From: CAYJOG01 sp964371695 [NCBI: uncultured bacterium]
GTDB lineage: Bacteria; CAYJOG01
NCBI GenBank assembly: GCA_964371695.1
Contig: CAYJOG010000007.1
Span: forward strand, 1-18,887
Direction of reading: 5' to 3'
DNA: 18,887 bases
Shown: piece after piece, positions 7,449-16,500 of the stretch
Numbering within the stretch: position 1 is the stretch's first letter
Layout of the letters: each line of letters starts with the position of its first letter
Position numbers and translations under genes: made by a program
Notes under the pieces: generated by a model
Database searches by the model: none
What the model was told of the DNA's origin: nothing
Seen by the model: only the letters and a program-made list of their open reading frames with translations

Positions 7449-9975
7449 AGGAAACAATCCCCGGCGGCTGGTGCTGGCGGTGACACTGCTGGGGCTTTCG
7501 CAGGCCCTTGGACGCAGTATTGGTCTGGCGCTGTTTTATGCCCAGGCCGGGCCAGCCCGTTTGCCCTGGGTGTTTATTTTGTCTGACGTGTTGCTGGGGG
7601 TGGCGGCGGTGAGTCTGCCCCGGCTGCTGAAGCGTTCCAGCGCCGGGCAGAGTCTGGAAAAAGTTTTGAAACTGTCGCTGCCTTTTTTGTGGGCGGCCAT
7701 GATCTGGTGCGGTTTGGCTCCTGGCTCCGCCAGCACGCTTGTTTTTCTCGTGGTGCATTTTGTGTCATCGCTGTTGGGCCTGATTCTGTTCAGCCAGTGG
7801 TTGCCCACGCTGTTTTCGCTCCAAACGCTTAAAAAAGAAGGGGGCTGGCTTTTTCTGGGCCTGCCCATGGGGGCGTTGTCGGGCGGGTTGCTGGTGCGGA
7901 TTTTGAGCCACTGGATAACACCCAACCAGTTGCTACTGCTGTTGGGGTTGCCCGCGTCGTTCGTGGCGGTTTGGGTTTTGTCCGGCATGACCAGAAAGAT
8001 GCTGCCCATGCAGACCACTGGCCGGGCTGCGGAGGTTTCTGCCGGTCAGCTTTTACGGCGGCCGTTTTCTCCGGGGTTGGTGCTCAGTCTTTTTATCGGG
8101 GCGGCCCTGTTTATTTTTGCGTCGCGCTTGTTGGAATTCTCTGCTGCACGGGTGTTGAAACAGGCCTATCCCCAGCAGGTGCAACTCACACGGTTTTTTG
8201 CGGGTTACGAAATCGTGGCCAATGTGGCGGCCATGGTGTTGCAGGGGCTGGTGGCTGCACGGTGGATCACCTGGCTGGGGGTGGGTGGGGCCAACGCGGT
8301 GTTTGGCCTGTTGCACATGGGGGCTGCGCTGGTGCTGGGCATGACGGTTTCTCCGGTGGGTGCGGCCCTGTTGCTGTTTGTGCAGGGCGAGGGAAAAACA
8401 GCCCTCAGAGCGCCCGTGCAGAATCTGCTCGTCAACGGTCTGCCGCCCCGCGAGTGGCGCGCCCTGCGCACGTTGCTCAACGGCGTGGTGATTCCCGCCG
8501 CCAGTCTGCTGGCCGCCGGGCTGTTGTTGTGGCAGGGCAAACACATCGACATTCAAACGCTGGCTAAGGGGGCGGTGGTGTTGCTGCTGATGTTGTTGCC
8601 CGTGTTGTGGTGGCAGGGCAGGGCTTTTGGCCAGGGAGTATTTCGTCAGGTGAGTCAGGGCGGGATTTTTGAGGAAGGGCGGATGGTGGTTCGTGAATTG
8701 CCGTTCGCGGCGGCGGTTCGATTAATTGACCGCCTTTTGCATCACCCATTAAGTGCGGTGCGGCAGCGGGGCATGGCGCTGGCGGTGGACCTGGGGCCTC
8801 AGCATTTTTTCGCCAGCCTGATGCGCTTTTTTGAGGAGGGCAGTCACGAAGACCGCACGGCGCTGATGCTGGCCCTGCGGGACTCTGACCAGCCTTTGCC
8901 CGCACCCCTGCGGCATTTTCTTTCGGCGGTGTCCATGCGTCTGGATGAATGGGCCCTGTGGCTGAACGTGCTGGGCGAAAAAAATGAAAGCGGCGCGGCG
9001 GAACTGGCCAACCGGTTTTTGGATAACCCCAGCAGCGCTCTGTCGGTGCCCGCCCGCCTGCTGGCGGGGCAGGCGCCGGGGCCGCAAGAAAACCTTGTCC
9101 CCTGGGTGATGAGCCTCAGCCGGTGGGGCAGCCTCGCAGCGGCCGAGGCTGTTTTTCAATCTGCGCAGGGACAGGAAAACCCGGTGGTTCTGGCGGCCCT
9201 GGCACTGCGGCTGGGGCGGGCAGACTTTTTTCTGAACCAGAATCTGACGGGAGAAGCGCTTTGTGCCTTGCCCCATGAACTGCAATGGCGGCTGATTCAA
9301 CTTTTGCCCACGAGTCTGGAAGTCCCTCCTCCCTTTTTTCTGGCCTGGCTCTGCGGTGCGCCGCCGTCTCTAAAGCCTGCTTTTGAACAATGGCTGAAGG
9401 CAGTTGGCCATGATTTCAGATTGGCGTTGTTTGAGCAGACTGGCTGGGATTCTGCCGCCACATGGCGCGAGCGGGAGGCGGTTTGGCCACTGTTGTGGGA
9501 TTCTGAAAAAGTGATGGAAGCTTGTCTGGAGGGGCTGGGGCAGTGCGCCGGTTTGAAAACATTTGCCGCAGACTTTTCCCCTGTCTTGCATCGATGTCTT
9601 CTGGGAGAAATAAGCCACCGACGGATATTGGCGCTGAAGGTGATTTGTCAGGCCAATCATGCGTCGGAGGCGTGGCGGGAATTGTGGGAGGCGCTTGGTC
9701 AACCGAATGGCGCATCGCGGGCCAATGCAGAAGAAGTGCTGCTGGAATGGCTCCAGGCCAAACCGCTTGTTCAAGCGCTGCTTTCTGGCGCAGATGAAAC
9801 TGGGTTGACCGCCGAAAAAATCCTGTCTTCCCTGGGGGTGCTCACGTTGGCGTTGTTGTGCCGTGAAGAAGGACTCCCGGCGAAGGTAAAGGAACAGGCT
9901 TGGGCGGCATTACACAAAAAAGCCCCAGAGCACGTTTTGACCGGCGAGATTAGCGCCTTGTCGGTGGCGGGTTGA
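7435..9975 (+). CDS. MFS/NTT-like 12-TM membrane protein with C-terminal HEAT-like domain
   Basis: An 846-residue protein. The first 400 residues form about 12 transmembrane helices with MFS character and some resemblance to the nucleotide transporter (NTT/Npt1) family, for example the FFAGYEIVANVAAMVLQGL helix and the PVQNLLVNGLPPREWRALR loop. After a short linker, residues 405-846 are soluble and alpha-helical, with repeated Leu/Ala-rich helix pairs of HEAT type (HPLSAVRQRGMALAVDLG is the clearest). No substrate can be assigned, and the long cytoplasmic tail suggests regulation or scaffolding more than simple transport. ATG 7435 is chosen; it overlaps the sensor gene by 14 nt (GTG 7432 and TTG 7429 also lie in frame). 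The gene converges on the cNMP-binding gene with only 6 nt between the two stops. Confidence 0.75.
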   Translation: MAPTEGNNPRRLVLAVTLLGLSQALGRSIGLALFYAQAGPARLPWVFILSDVLLGVAAVSLPRLLKRSSAGQSLEKVLKLSLPFLWAAMIWCGLAPGSASTLVFLVVHFVSSLLGLILFSQWLPTLFSLQTLKKEGGWLFLGLPMGALSGGLLVRILSHWITPNQLLLLLGLPASFVAVWVLSGMTRKMLPMQTTGRAAEVSAGQLLRRPFSPGLVLSLFIGAALFIFASRLLEFSAARVLKQAYPQQVQLTRFFAGYEIVANVAAMVLQGLVAARWITWLGVGGANAVFGLLHMGAALVLGMTVSPVGAALLLFVQGEGKTALRAPVQNLLVNGLPPREWRALRTLLNGVVIPAASLLAAGLLLWQGKHIDIQTLAKGAVVLLLMLLPVLWWQGRAFGQGVFRQVSQGGIFEEGRMVVRELPFAAAVRLIDRLLHHPLSAVRQRGMALAVDLGPQHFFASLMRFFEEGSHEDRTALMLALRDSDQPLPAPLRHFLSAVSMRLDEWALWLNVLGEKNESGAAELANRFLDNPSSALSVPARLLAGQAPGPQENLVPWVMSLSRWGSLAAAEAVFQSAQGQENPVVLAALALRLGRADFFLNQNLTGEALCALPHELQWRLIQLLPTSLEVPPPFFLAWLCGAPPSLKPAFEQWLKAVGHDFRLALFEQTGWDSAATWREREAVWPLLWDSEKVMEACLEGLGQCAGLKTFAADFSPVLHRCLLGEISHRRILALKVICQANHASEAWRELWEALGQPNGASRANAEEVLLEWLQAKPLVQALLSGADETGLTAEKILSSLGVLTLALLCREEGLPAKVKEQAWAALHKKAPEHVLTGEISALSVAG

Positions 9976-9981
9976 TGTTTG

Positions 9982-10404
9982 TCAGGCCAGTCTGGCGGTG
10001 GTTTCGCGCAGGCGGTGGCTCAGGTCGGCCAAAAGCGAAAAGCTGATGTCGGGCCGTTCCTGAATCAGTCCCATCAGTACACGGCGCGAGAGCACCAGCA
10101 GGCGTCCGCCGGTGGCGGCGCGGGCGCTGGCGCTACGGGGGGTGTTTTCAAACAGGGCCATTTCGCCAAACGAAGCCCCCGGCCCCAGTTGGGCCAGCAC
10201 TGCGCCGTCTTTGGGGCGCAGCAGGTTGATGTCGCCTTCGGCCACCAGATACATCTCGTCACCAGCCTGGCCTTCTTCAAAGACAGACTCATCTGGCGAG
10301 ACGTGTTTTTCTTCAAGCAACTGGGCGAGTCGCAGCAGGTCTTCGGCGCTCAGGCGTTCAAACACCCTGACACGGGAAAGCGCTTCAAGACGTTCCAGCA
10401 GCAC
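9982..10404 (-). CDS. Stand-alone cyclic nucleotide-binding domain protein
   Basis: A 140-residue single-domain protein of the CAP effector (cNMP-binding) fold. Residues 15-60 carry the first beta-roll strands with the usual E-G-(x)-GDEMYLVAEGDI pattern. The phosphate-binding cassette FGEMALFENTPRSASA follows at about 79-94, with the conserved Glu and Arg that contact the ribose and cyclic phosphate both present, so it should still bind a cyclic nucleotide. There is no DNA-binding helix-turn-helix, so it is not a CRP-type regulator; it may act by protein contact. It starts with GTG 16 nt after the tatC stop and is probably in the same transcript. The MFS/HEAT gene converges on it at 6-nt distance. 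Confidence 0.9.
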   Translation of the reverse strand: MLLERLEALSRVRVFERLSAEDLLRLAQLLEEKHVSPDESVFEEGQAGDEMYLVAEGDINLLRPKDGAVLAQLGPGASFGEMALFENTPRSASARAATGGRLLVLSRRVLMGLIQERPDISFSLLADLSHRLRETTARLA

Positions 10405-10420
10405 GGCAGGATGTTAGCAC

Positions 10421-11266
10421 TCAACCGCCGATCAGCGGACTGTCCCAATGGGATTTGCCAATGCCGAAAATGCGGATGACCACCATGGTGCCTTCAAAAA
10501 GAACGGTGAGGGGAATCCACAACAGGAGCATGGAGAGGATGTCCGCCCCCGGCGTGAGCACCGCCCCCAGCGTGGCCAGAATGATGTAGACATAACCGCG
10601 TTTTCCGCTGATGGTTTTGGGTGAAAGAATGCCCAGCGACACCAGCCCCACCATCACGATGGGCATTTCAAACGCCGCGCCAAAAGAGAGCACAAAATTG
10701 AGCATGAAGCTCATGTAGCGCTCCAGCGTGAAGGTGATTTCAAACCCCTCGCCCTGGCCCACAAAAAACTGGAGCGCCATGGGGGCCACCAGAAAATGGC
10801 CAAAGGCGCAGCCCGACACAAACAGCACGCTGCCCACGGGAATCAACGTGAGGCCCATGCGCCGCTCTTTGCCATAAAGCCCCGGCGCGACAAACCGCCA
10901 CGCCTGATAGAGCCACACCGGGCAGGCCGCCACCAGGCCCGCCGTAAAGGCGATTTTCAGGTTGGCCAGAAACGCCTCCATGGGGGCTACCACCATGAGC
11001 TTTTTGTGGGTGAGGTTGGTGTAGGGCTGGGTGATGAACGCCTTGATGTCGTCCACGCGGGTCCAGGCTGCCACCGAGAGCAACACAATGGCCAGCAGGC
11101 TCCACATCAGGCGGATACGGAGTTCTTCCACGTGTTCCACCAGTGTGAATTCGCCGAAGTGGGCTTCGTGAGGATGTTCTTCTTCGTTGGCAGGGGGAGG
11201 CGCAGACGCCGGAGTTTCGGCGGTGCCCTTTGGTTTTTTAGCTCGTTTGAATTTGCCCCTTGCCAT
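10421..11266 (-). CDS. tatC: Sec-independent protein translocase subunit TatC
   Basis: The core receptor of the twin-arginine export pathway in the inner membrane. It recognises the RR signal peptide and works with TatA/TatB, which are not in this window. The 281-residue protein has the family signatures: HVEELRIRL before helix 1, the first periplasmic loop with PMEAF, WRFVAPGLYGKERR between helices 2 and 3, FEMPIVMVGLVSLGI in helix 4, the RGYVYI segment, and LTPGADILSMLLLWIPL near helices 5 and 6. The N-terminus has about 40 extra residues, Lys-rich then acidic and His-rich, ahead of the usual start of the fold. ATG 11266 is the only plausible start; no strong ribosome binding site is seen. 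The cNMP-binding gene follows 16 nt downstream. Confidence 0.96.
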   Translation of the reverse strand: MARGKFKRAKKPKGTAETPASAPPPANEEEHPHEAHFGEFTLVEHVEELRIRLMWSLLAIVLLSVAAWTRVDDIKAFITQPYTNLTHKKLMVVAPMEAFLANLKIAFTAGLVAACPVWLYQAWRFVAPGLYGKERRMGLTLIPVGSVLFVSGCAFGHFLVAPMALQFFVGQGEGFEITFTLERYMSFMLNFVLSFGAAFEMPIVMVGLVSLGILSPKTISGKRGYVYIILATLGAVLTPGADILSMLLLWIPLTVLFEGTMVVIRIFGIGKSHWDSPLIGG

Positions 11267-11284
11267 GCGGTGTGCATATTAGCG

Positions 11285-11358
11285 AGGTCGCAACCAATGT
11301 GTAGGGTTGGCGCGGTGTCCCACGGTGTTTTGCCTGAACGGCGATGGAGACATCGCCG
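11285..11358. repeat. Palindromic intergenic sequence with GNRA-type hairpin
   Basis: The 116-bp gap between the PAS/receiver gene and tatC holds a perfect 8-bp stem with a GAGA loop (CGGCGATG at 11339-11346, CATCGCCG at 11351-11358). A weaker 5-bp inverted pair (CAACC/GGTTG) lies near 11290-11309. No T-run follows, so an intrinsic terminator for the upstream minus-strand gene is not convincing. It looks more like a dispersed repeat or a structured leader/processing site for tatC, but no second copy is present here. Confidence 0.35.
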
Positions 11359-11382
11359 CTACGCCGGGAGACAGCCATCCAC

Positions 11383-13452
11383 TCAAAGTTTTTGGCGCAG
11401 AATTTGGGCCAGGGAATTGGGTGATACAGGTTTGGTGATGCTTTGCATGGCGGGTGACGGTGATGCACTGGCGGGCAGCGCACCAAGAATCAAAACCGGT
11501 AGCGCGGGAAACCGGCTGGTGTGATCACACAACCATCCGCACGTTTCAGGCCCCAGGGCGTCAGCGTCGGCCACGATGGCGGAGGGCATTGTTTGTGGCA
11601 GCGCGGTGGCGGCTTCTTCTGGCGACATGGGCCGGGATGAAAATCCTTCCTGCTTCAGCGGGTTTCCCAGCAGGGCGGCAAGTGTGGGAGAAAGCGCCAC
11701 CAGCCAGATTTCGCGGTTGGTGGGTGCGGGTGGTTCCGGTGGAGTGGGGGGAACCTCTGGTGTGGGTGGAGGCGGTGTTTCCTCCGGGTCTTCCATTACC
11801 GTTTTGATCCAGAGCTGGTGCAGCACGCGTTTCAGTCGGCCATCCGTTTTTTCGGGCGTTACATGGTGGGCCACCCAGCCCAGGGGCTGAAGGGTGTTGC
11901 GATAAAACAGGTCCACGGACTGGCCCGCAGCCACCGCCGCTGACAGCAGGCTCTGAATGTGGGGCCGGTCTTCGGTGTGGATTTTTTCGAGCCAGCCAGC
12001 GGGCTTGGCGCGTAGTTCGGCGGGTGCGATGCCCAGGGCCTCTTGCAGTCGCCCCTGCGTGAAGACCACGCCATTGCCGCCCGCTTCCACCACCCACAGG
12101 GCGTCCGCCGCCGACGAAATCAGCAGCGATTCAATGTCGGCGGGTTCGGGTGTGGGTGGGGGATATTCCGCATGGGGCGTTTCATGCGAAACAGTTTCCT
12201 CCCATGCCGCTTCTTCTGGGCTTTCTTGGTTGGCTGTCCATGTGCCTTCCTGGGGTTGGTCCGGCTCAAAACCCAGCGTGAAAAAAGTTTCCCGTTCATC
12301 TGATTCTGGTGAAGAAGTTTCCTGTCCGGCTTCTGGGTCAGAGATCGAAAGGGTTGGGGCTGGAACAAAAAACGGATCATGGGGCGTGACGTTTTGCAGG
12401 TCGAAGTTGCTCAAACCCGTGAAAGAGGCGACGGCGGGGGAGTCCATCACTGGAAAATCCGCCGCGCCTGCGGGGTGTTCCCAGGCGGCGGGTTCTGGAG
12501 CTGGAAAAAAATCGGTTTCATTTGCCGGGGCAGGGAAGTCTGCGGAGATAGTGTCCTCAAGTGAAAACACCTCGTGGTGAACAAAACCCGTGGAAGACGC
12601 CAGATGGGGGGCTGTGCCGCTGGCAGTGGGTTCGGGGGAAAACGTCGAAGGAAAAACGGGCTGGGGATATGGTTCTGGAAAAGGTGTTGTTTCCGCCTCT
12701 GGCAGAACCCTGGGCAGCGGTGGAGGCCTGTGTTCCTGCCACAAGGGTTCTTCTGACGAAAAGGCGGGAGGAGGCAGGTTTTCAACAGAAGACGCGCCCT
12801 GTGGGGGCATAAACCGGCTGGGTGTTGTCGGGGCAGTGGGCAACAACGATCCGAGCACCATCAGCAGCAGGCTGGCCGTGGCCGCCGCCGCCAGTGTGCC
12901 TATCCACAGGCGTTTTTGCGCCACCTGAAGATTTTCCTGCTGCTGGCGGTCCAGCGCCCGCAGGTTGTCATAAAGCTGTCCCAGACCCTTTTGGAGTTGA
13001 AGCACACGGCCTTCAAAACGGCTCTCGGCCATGGTGTTGCGCCACGAAAGATAAACCTGTGTGTCTCTGAGAATGGGCGAAACCCCCAGGCTTTGTGCCA
13101 GCGGCGTCAGGGCGTCAATCTGGGATTGCAGCGTGGCCCCCTGCGCCGACAGGGGTTTGGGCAACAGGGTGGTGAGCAGCGCCATGCGGCCCTTGAGCTG
13201 TTCGGCCTGCTGAAGCAGACCGGGGTCTTCCAGCTTGCCCAGAGCCAGATTGGTTTTCAGCACCTCGAGATAGAGCAGGGGGGTGTCGCGCTGCAGGGCG
13301 CGCACTTCTTCCATCACGGTGGCCAGTTTCTGGCGTTCCTGCTGGCGGGTTCGGGTCAGGCCCTGGGATTGTTGGCCATAACCTGAAAGCAGGCCAAAAC
13401 ACACCAGGGCGGTGGCGGCGATCATGAGCAGTGTTTGTGTGCGGGGGGTCAT
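11383..13452 (-). CDS. Two-TM PAS and pseudo-receiver protein with long acidic proline-rich linker
   Basis: A 689-residue protein from ATG 13452; the frame runs 27 codons further up, but only this start puts the membrane helix at the N-terminus. Order: helix 1 (about 7-24), helical periplasmic domain (about 28-180), helix 2 (about 183-204), a roughly 235-residue low-complexity linker rich in Pro, Glu, Ser and spaced Phe/Trp (205-438), a PAS-like domain (about 439-550), a Pro linker (553-578), and a receiver-like domain (580-689). The receiver has Asp631 in the D-xxx-P-xxx-G pattern and Lys674-Pro675. The acidic pair at its N-terminus is replaced (LVALSP), and the usual Thr/Ser after strand 4 is Gly (LILGA), so it probably does not accept phosphate normally. 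No kinase or other output domain is present. The function is not recognised beyond likely signalling. Confidence 0.72.
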   Translation of the reverse strand: MTPRTQTLLMIAATALVCFGLLSGYGQQSQGLTRTRQQERQKLATVMEEVRALQRDTPLLYLEVLKTNLALGKLEDPGLLQQAEQLKGRMALLTTLLPKPLSAQGATLQSQIDALTPLAQSLGVSPILRDTQVYLSWRNTMAESRFEGRVLQLQKGLGQLYDNLRALDRQQQENLQVAQKRLWIGTLAAAATASLLLMVLGSLLPTAPTTPSRFMPPQGASSVENLPPPAFSSEEPLWQEHRPPPLPRVLPEAETTPFPEPYPQPVFPSTFSPEPTASGTAPHLASSTGFVHHEVFSLEDTISADFPAPANETDFFPAPEPAAWEHPAGAADFPVMDSPAVASFTGLSNFDLQNVTPHDPFFVPAPTLSISDPEAGQETSSPESDERETFFTLGFEPDQPQEGTWTANQESPEEAAWEETVSHETPHAEYPPPTPEPADIESLLISSAADALWVVEAGGNGVVFTQGRLQEALGIAPAELRAKPAGWLEKIHTEDRPHIQSLLSAAVAAGQSVDLFYRNTLQPLGWVAHHVTPEKTDGRLKRVLHQLWIKTVMEDPEETPPPPTPEVPPTPPEPPAPTNREIWLVALSPTLAALLGNPLKQEGFSSRPMSPEEAATALPQTMPSAIVADADALGPETCGWLCDHTSRFPALPVLILGALPASASPSPAMQSITKPVSPNSLAQILRQKL

Positions 13453-13567
13453 GAAAACAGGGCAAAAATACAGGCGGGATTGTATGGGCGTGGCTTGGGT
13501 CCATGGTGGTTTTTCCCTGGCATCAATTCCCACGAACTAATGTTTACTTGATTAGAATCTCTTGCTC
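13453..13567. promoter_or_regulatory. Divergent promoter region of the PAS/receiver gene and dnaE
   Basis: This 115-bp gap must hold the start signals for both diverging genes. On the plus side TAGAAT at 13553-13558 is a fair -10 box for dnaE, but no -35 consensus lies at 16-18 nt from it. It overlaps a small inverted repeat, CTAAT (13537-13541) and ATTAG (13551-13555), that could be an operator. This AT-rich stretch stands out from the GC-rich surroundings. The exact promoters are not resolved. Confidence 0.35.
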
Positions 13568-16500
13568 ATGGGGTTTGTCCACCTGCACAACCATTCCGAA
13601 TACAGCCTGCTGGACAGCACAGTGAGGTTGAAGGATTTGATGGCCCGTTGTCAGCAGACAGGCCAGCCCGCCGTGGCGCTGACCGATCACGGCACCATGG
13701 CCGGTTATCTCAAGTTCATCACCGAAGCCCGTGCGGCGGACATCAACCCCATTGTGGGCTGCGAGTTTTACATGGCCGAGCACAGCGCCAGAGATCGCGA
13801 TGAAACCCACAAGATTTTTCACCTCGTGCTGCTGGCCAAAAACAAAAAGGGGCTTGATAACCTGGTGGCCCTCAGCAGCCGTTCTTTTATGGAGGGGTTC
13901 TATCGCAAGCCCCGCATAGACAAACAGATGATCGCCGAACACCGGGAAGGGCTGGTGTGTCTCTCGGCTTGCCTCAACGGCGAGGTGAACTTTCTGCTGC
14001 GGCAGGGTGAAACGGCACGGGCCGAGGCCTCCTTTGACTGGTACAGCAAAACCTTTGGGGACGATTTTTTTGTGGAGCTGCACAACCACGGCATGAAGGA
14101 AGAAGAACAGGCCCGCCGTCTGCTCACCGAGGCGGCCCGGTCCTTGGGCCTGCCCCTCGTGGCCACCAACGACATCCATTATCTGAACGCCCAGGACGTG
14201 CCCGCCCACGAAGCCAAGCTGGCCATCCAGACCCAATCCTTTCTCGACGACGAAAAACGCTTCCGGTTTGATTCCGCCGAGTTTTATTTCAAGACCGAAG
14301 AAGAAATGTCGCCTCTGTTCCCTGAAACCCCAGAGGCGATAGGGAACACCATGGAGGTGGCCAGCCGCATCAACCTGGAAAAATCCGGCGGCGAGCGGGT
14401 GTATTACTTTCCCCGGTTCACCAGTGATGTGCCCACCGAAACCGAAGACCAGACCTTTGACCGCCTGTGTGGGCAGGGGCTGGTGAGCCGTTATGGTGAA
14501 AATCACACAGACGCCCAGGCGCGGCTGGACATGGAATCCTCCATCATCAAGTCCATGGGTTTTGTCGGGTATTTTTTGATTTTGTGGGACGTGGTGAGGG
14601 CGGCGCGGGAGAAGGACATTTATGTCGGGCCGGGGCGCGGCAGCGCGGCGGGCAGCATTGTGGCCTATGTGCTGGGCATTACAGACGTGGATCCGTTGCG
14701 TTACAACCTGCTGTTTGAGCGCTTTTTGAACCCCGAACGCGTGAGCATGCCCGACATTGACATGGATTTTGAAGACAGCCGCCGCCGTGAGGTTTTTGAA
14801 TACACCAGCCAGAAATATGGTGAAGACAACGTGGCGCAGATTTCCACCTTCGCCACCATGAAAACCAAGGCGGTGATCAAAGACGTGGGCCGTGTGCTGC
14901 GCATTCCCTATGCCAAGATGGACGCCTTCATCAAGGCCATTCCGCAGGATGCCATTGACGAAAAAAAATCACTGGAAGAAATGCTGGCCAAGGCGCCGGA
15001 CGCCCTGCGCATGACGCAGGAAGACCCGGACCTGAAAAAGATTTTCACCCTGGCCGGGCCGCTGAAGGGTCTCAGCCGCACCCAGTCGGTTCATGCGGCG
15101 GGGGTGGTGATTGGCGACGGGCATTTGCCCCAGCTGGCCCCGTTGTGTCTGGCCAAGGGCGACACCTTCACCCGCTACACCACCCAGGTGAGCATGGAAG
15201 ACGTCGAGGCCCTGGGGCTGGTGAAGATGGATTTTCTGGGCATCCGCACGCTCACCGTGCTCAAGGATTCCCTGCGCATGGTGAGCGATAAATCAGGCAA
15301 GCCCCTCACCGTTCACGACATTCCCCTGGATGATCCCGAAACCTACAAACTCTTCCGCGAAGCGCGCACCGACGGCATCTTCCAGTTCGAGTCTGAGGGC
15401 ATGCGCAAACTGCTGCGCGAGACCCGCCCCACCAGCGTGGAGCAACTCACGGCCCTCAACGCCCTGTTTCGCCCTGGCCCCCTCGACAGCGGCATGACCG
15501 AAGACTTCGCCCAGCTCATTCAGGGCCGCAAAAAAGTTGTTTTTCTGCACCCGGACGTGGAAGACATCCTGAAAGAAACCTTTGGCGTGATCGTGTATCA
15601 GGAGCAGGTGATGCAGATCGGCAACCGCCTTGCGCAGATGTCCCTGGGGCAGGTGGACATCATGCGCCGCGCCATGGGCAAGAAGAAAAAAGAAGAGATG
15701 GACAAGGTGCGCGGCATGTTTGTGGAAGGATGCGTAAACAACCGCGAGACCAAGCACCCCATCACCGCCAAAAAAGCTGAAGAAATTTTTGACCTCCTCG
15801 AAAAATTCGCCGGTTACGGTTTCAACAAGTCCCACAGCGTGAGCTACGCCATCCTGGCCGCCCAGACCGCCTGGGTGAAGGCCCACCACCCGCAGGAATA
15901 CATGGCGGCGCTGCTGAACAGCTACATGGACAAACGCGACGACCTGAAGGCTTATGTGTCGGGTTTGGGAGAAGACAACCTGCGCCTGATGCCGCCTCAC
16001 GTCAACCATTCGGCTCTCTATTTTTACCCGGAAGAACAGGGCATCCGTTATGGCTTGGCGGGCATCAAACACGTGGGCGAAGCGGCCAGTGAGGCGCTTT
16101 TGCGGGCGCGCAGCAGCGGCGGGCCGTTCAAGGATCTGGAAGACCTGCTGCTGCGGGTGGACATGGGCACGGTGAATAAAAAGACTGTCGAAAGCCTGCT
16201 GAAGTCGGGCGCGCTGGAGGGTCTGCGGGGCCACGCCGCCCAGTGGCTGAATGCGCTGGATAACCTGTTCAATCATGTGCAGGGGGTGCGCACGGCCCGC
16301 GACCGGGCCAAGGACAGCCTGTTTGGCGACGACGACATTGCCCCACCGCCCGCGTTCAGTTTGCCAGAGGCCCCGGTCATGCCGCTGATGGAGCGCCTGG
16401 AACACGAAGAAGAACTGCTGGGTCTGTTTGTGAGCGGCCACCCGCTGGATGAATACGAAGACACCTTAAGCCGTGTGCCCCACCGCAAGATTGCCGAGTT

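Noticed and set aside
13544-14506. Minus-strand frame of 320 codons
   Set aside because: It lies opposite the DnaE PHP domain, lacks family features and has shadow-like composition.
15293-16441. Minus-strand frame of 382 codons
   Set aside because: It is a long His/Gln/Val-rich shadow opposite dnaE, typical of GC-rich genes.
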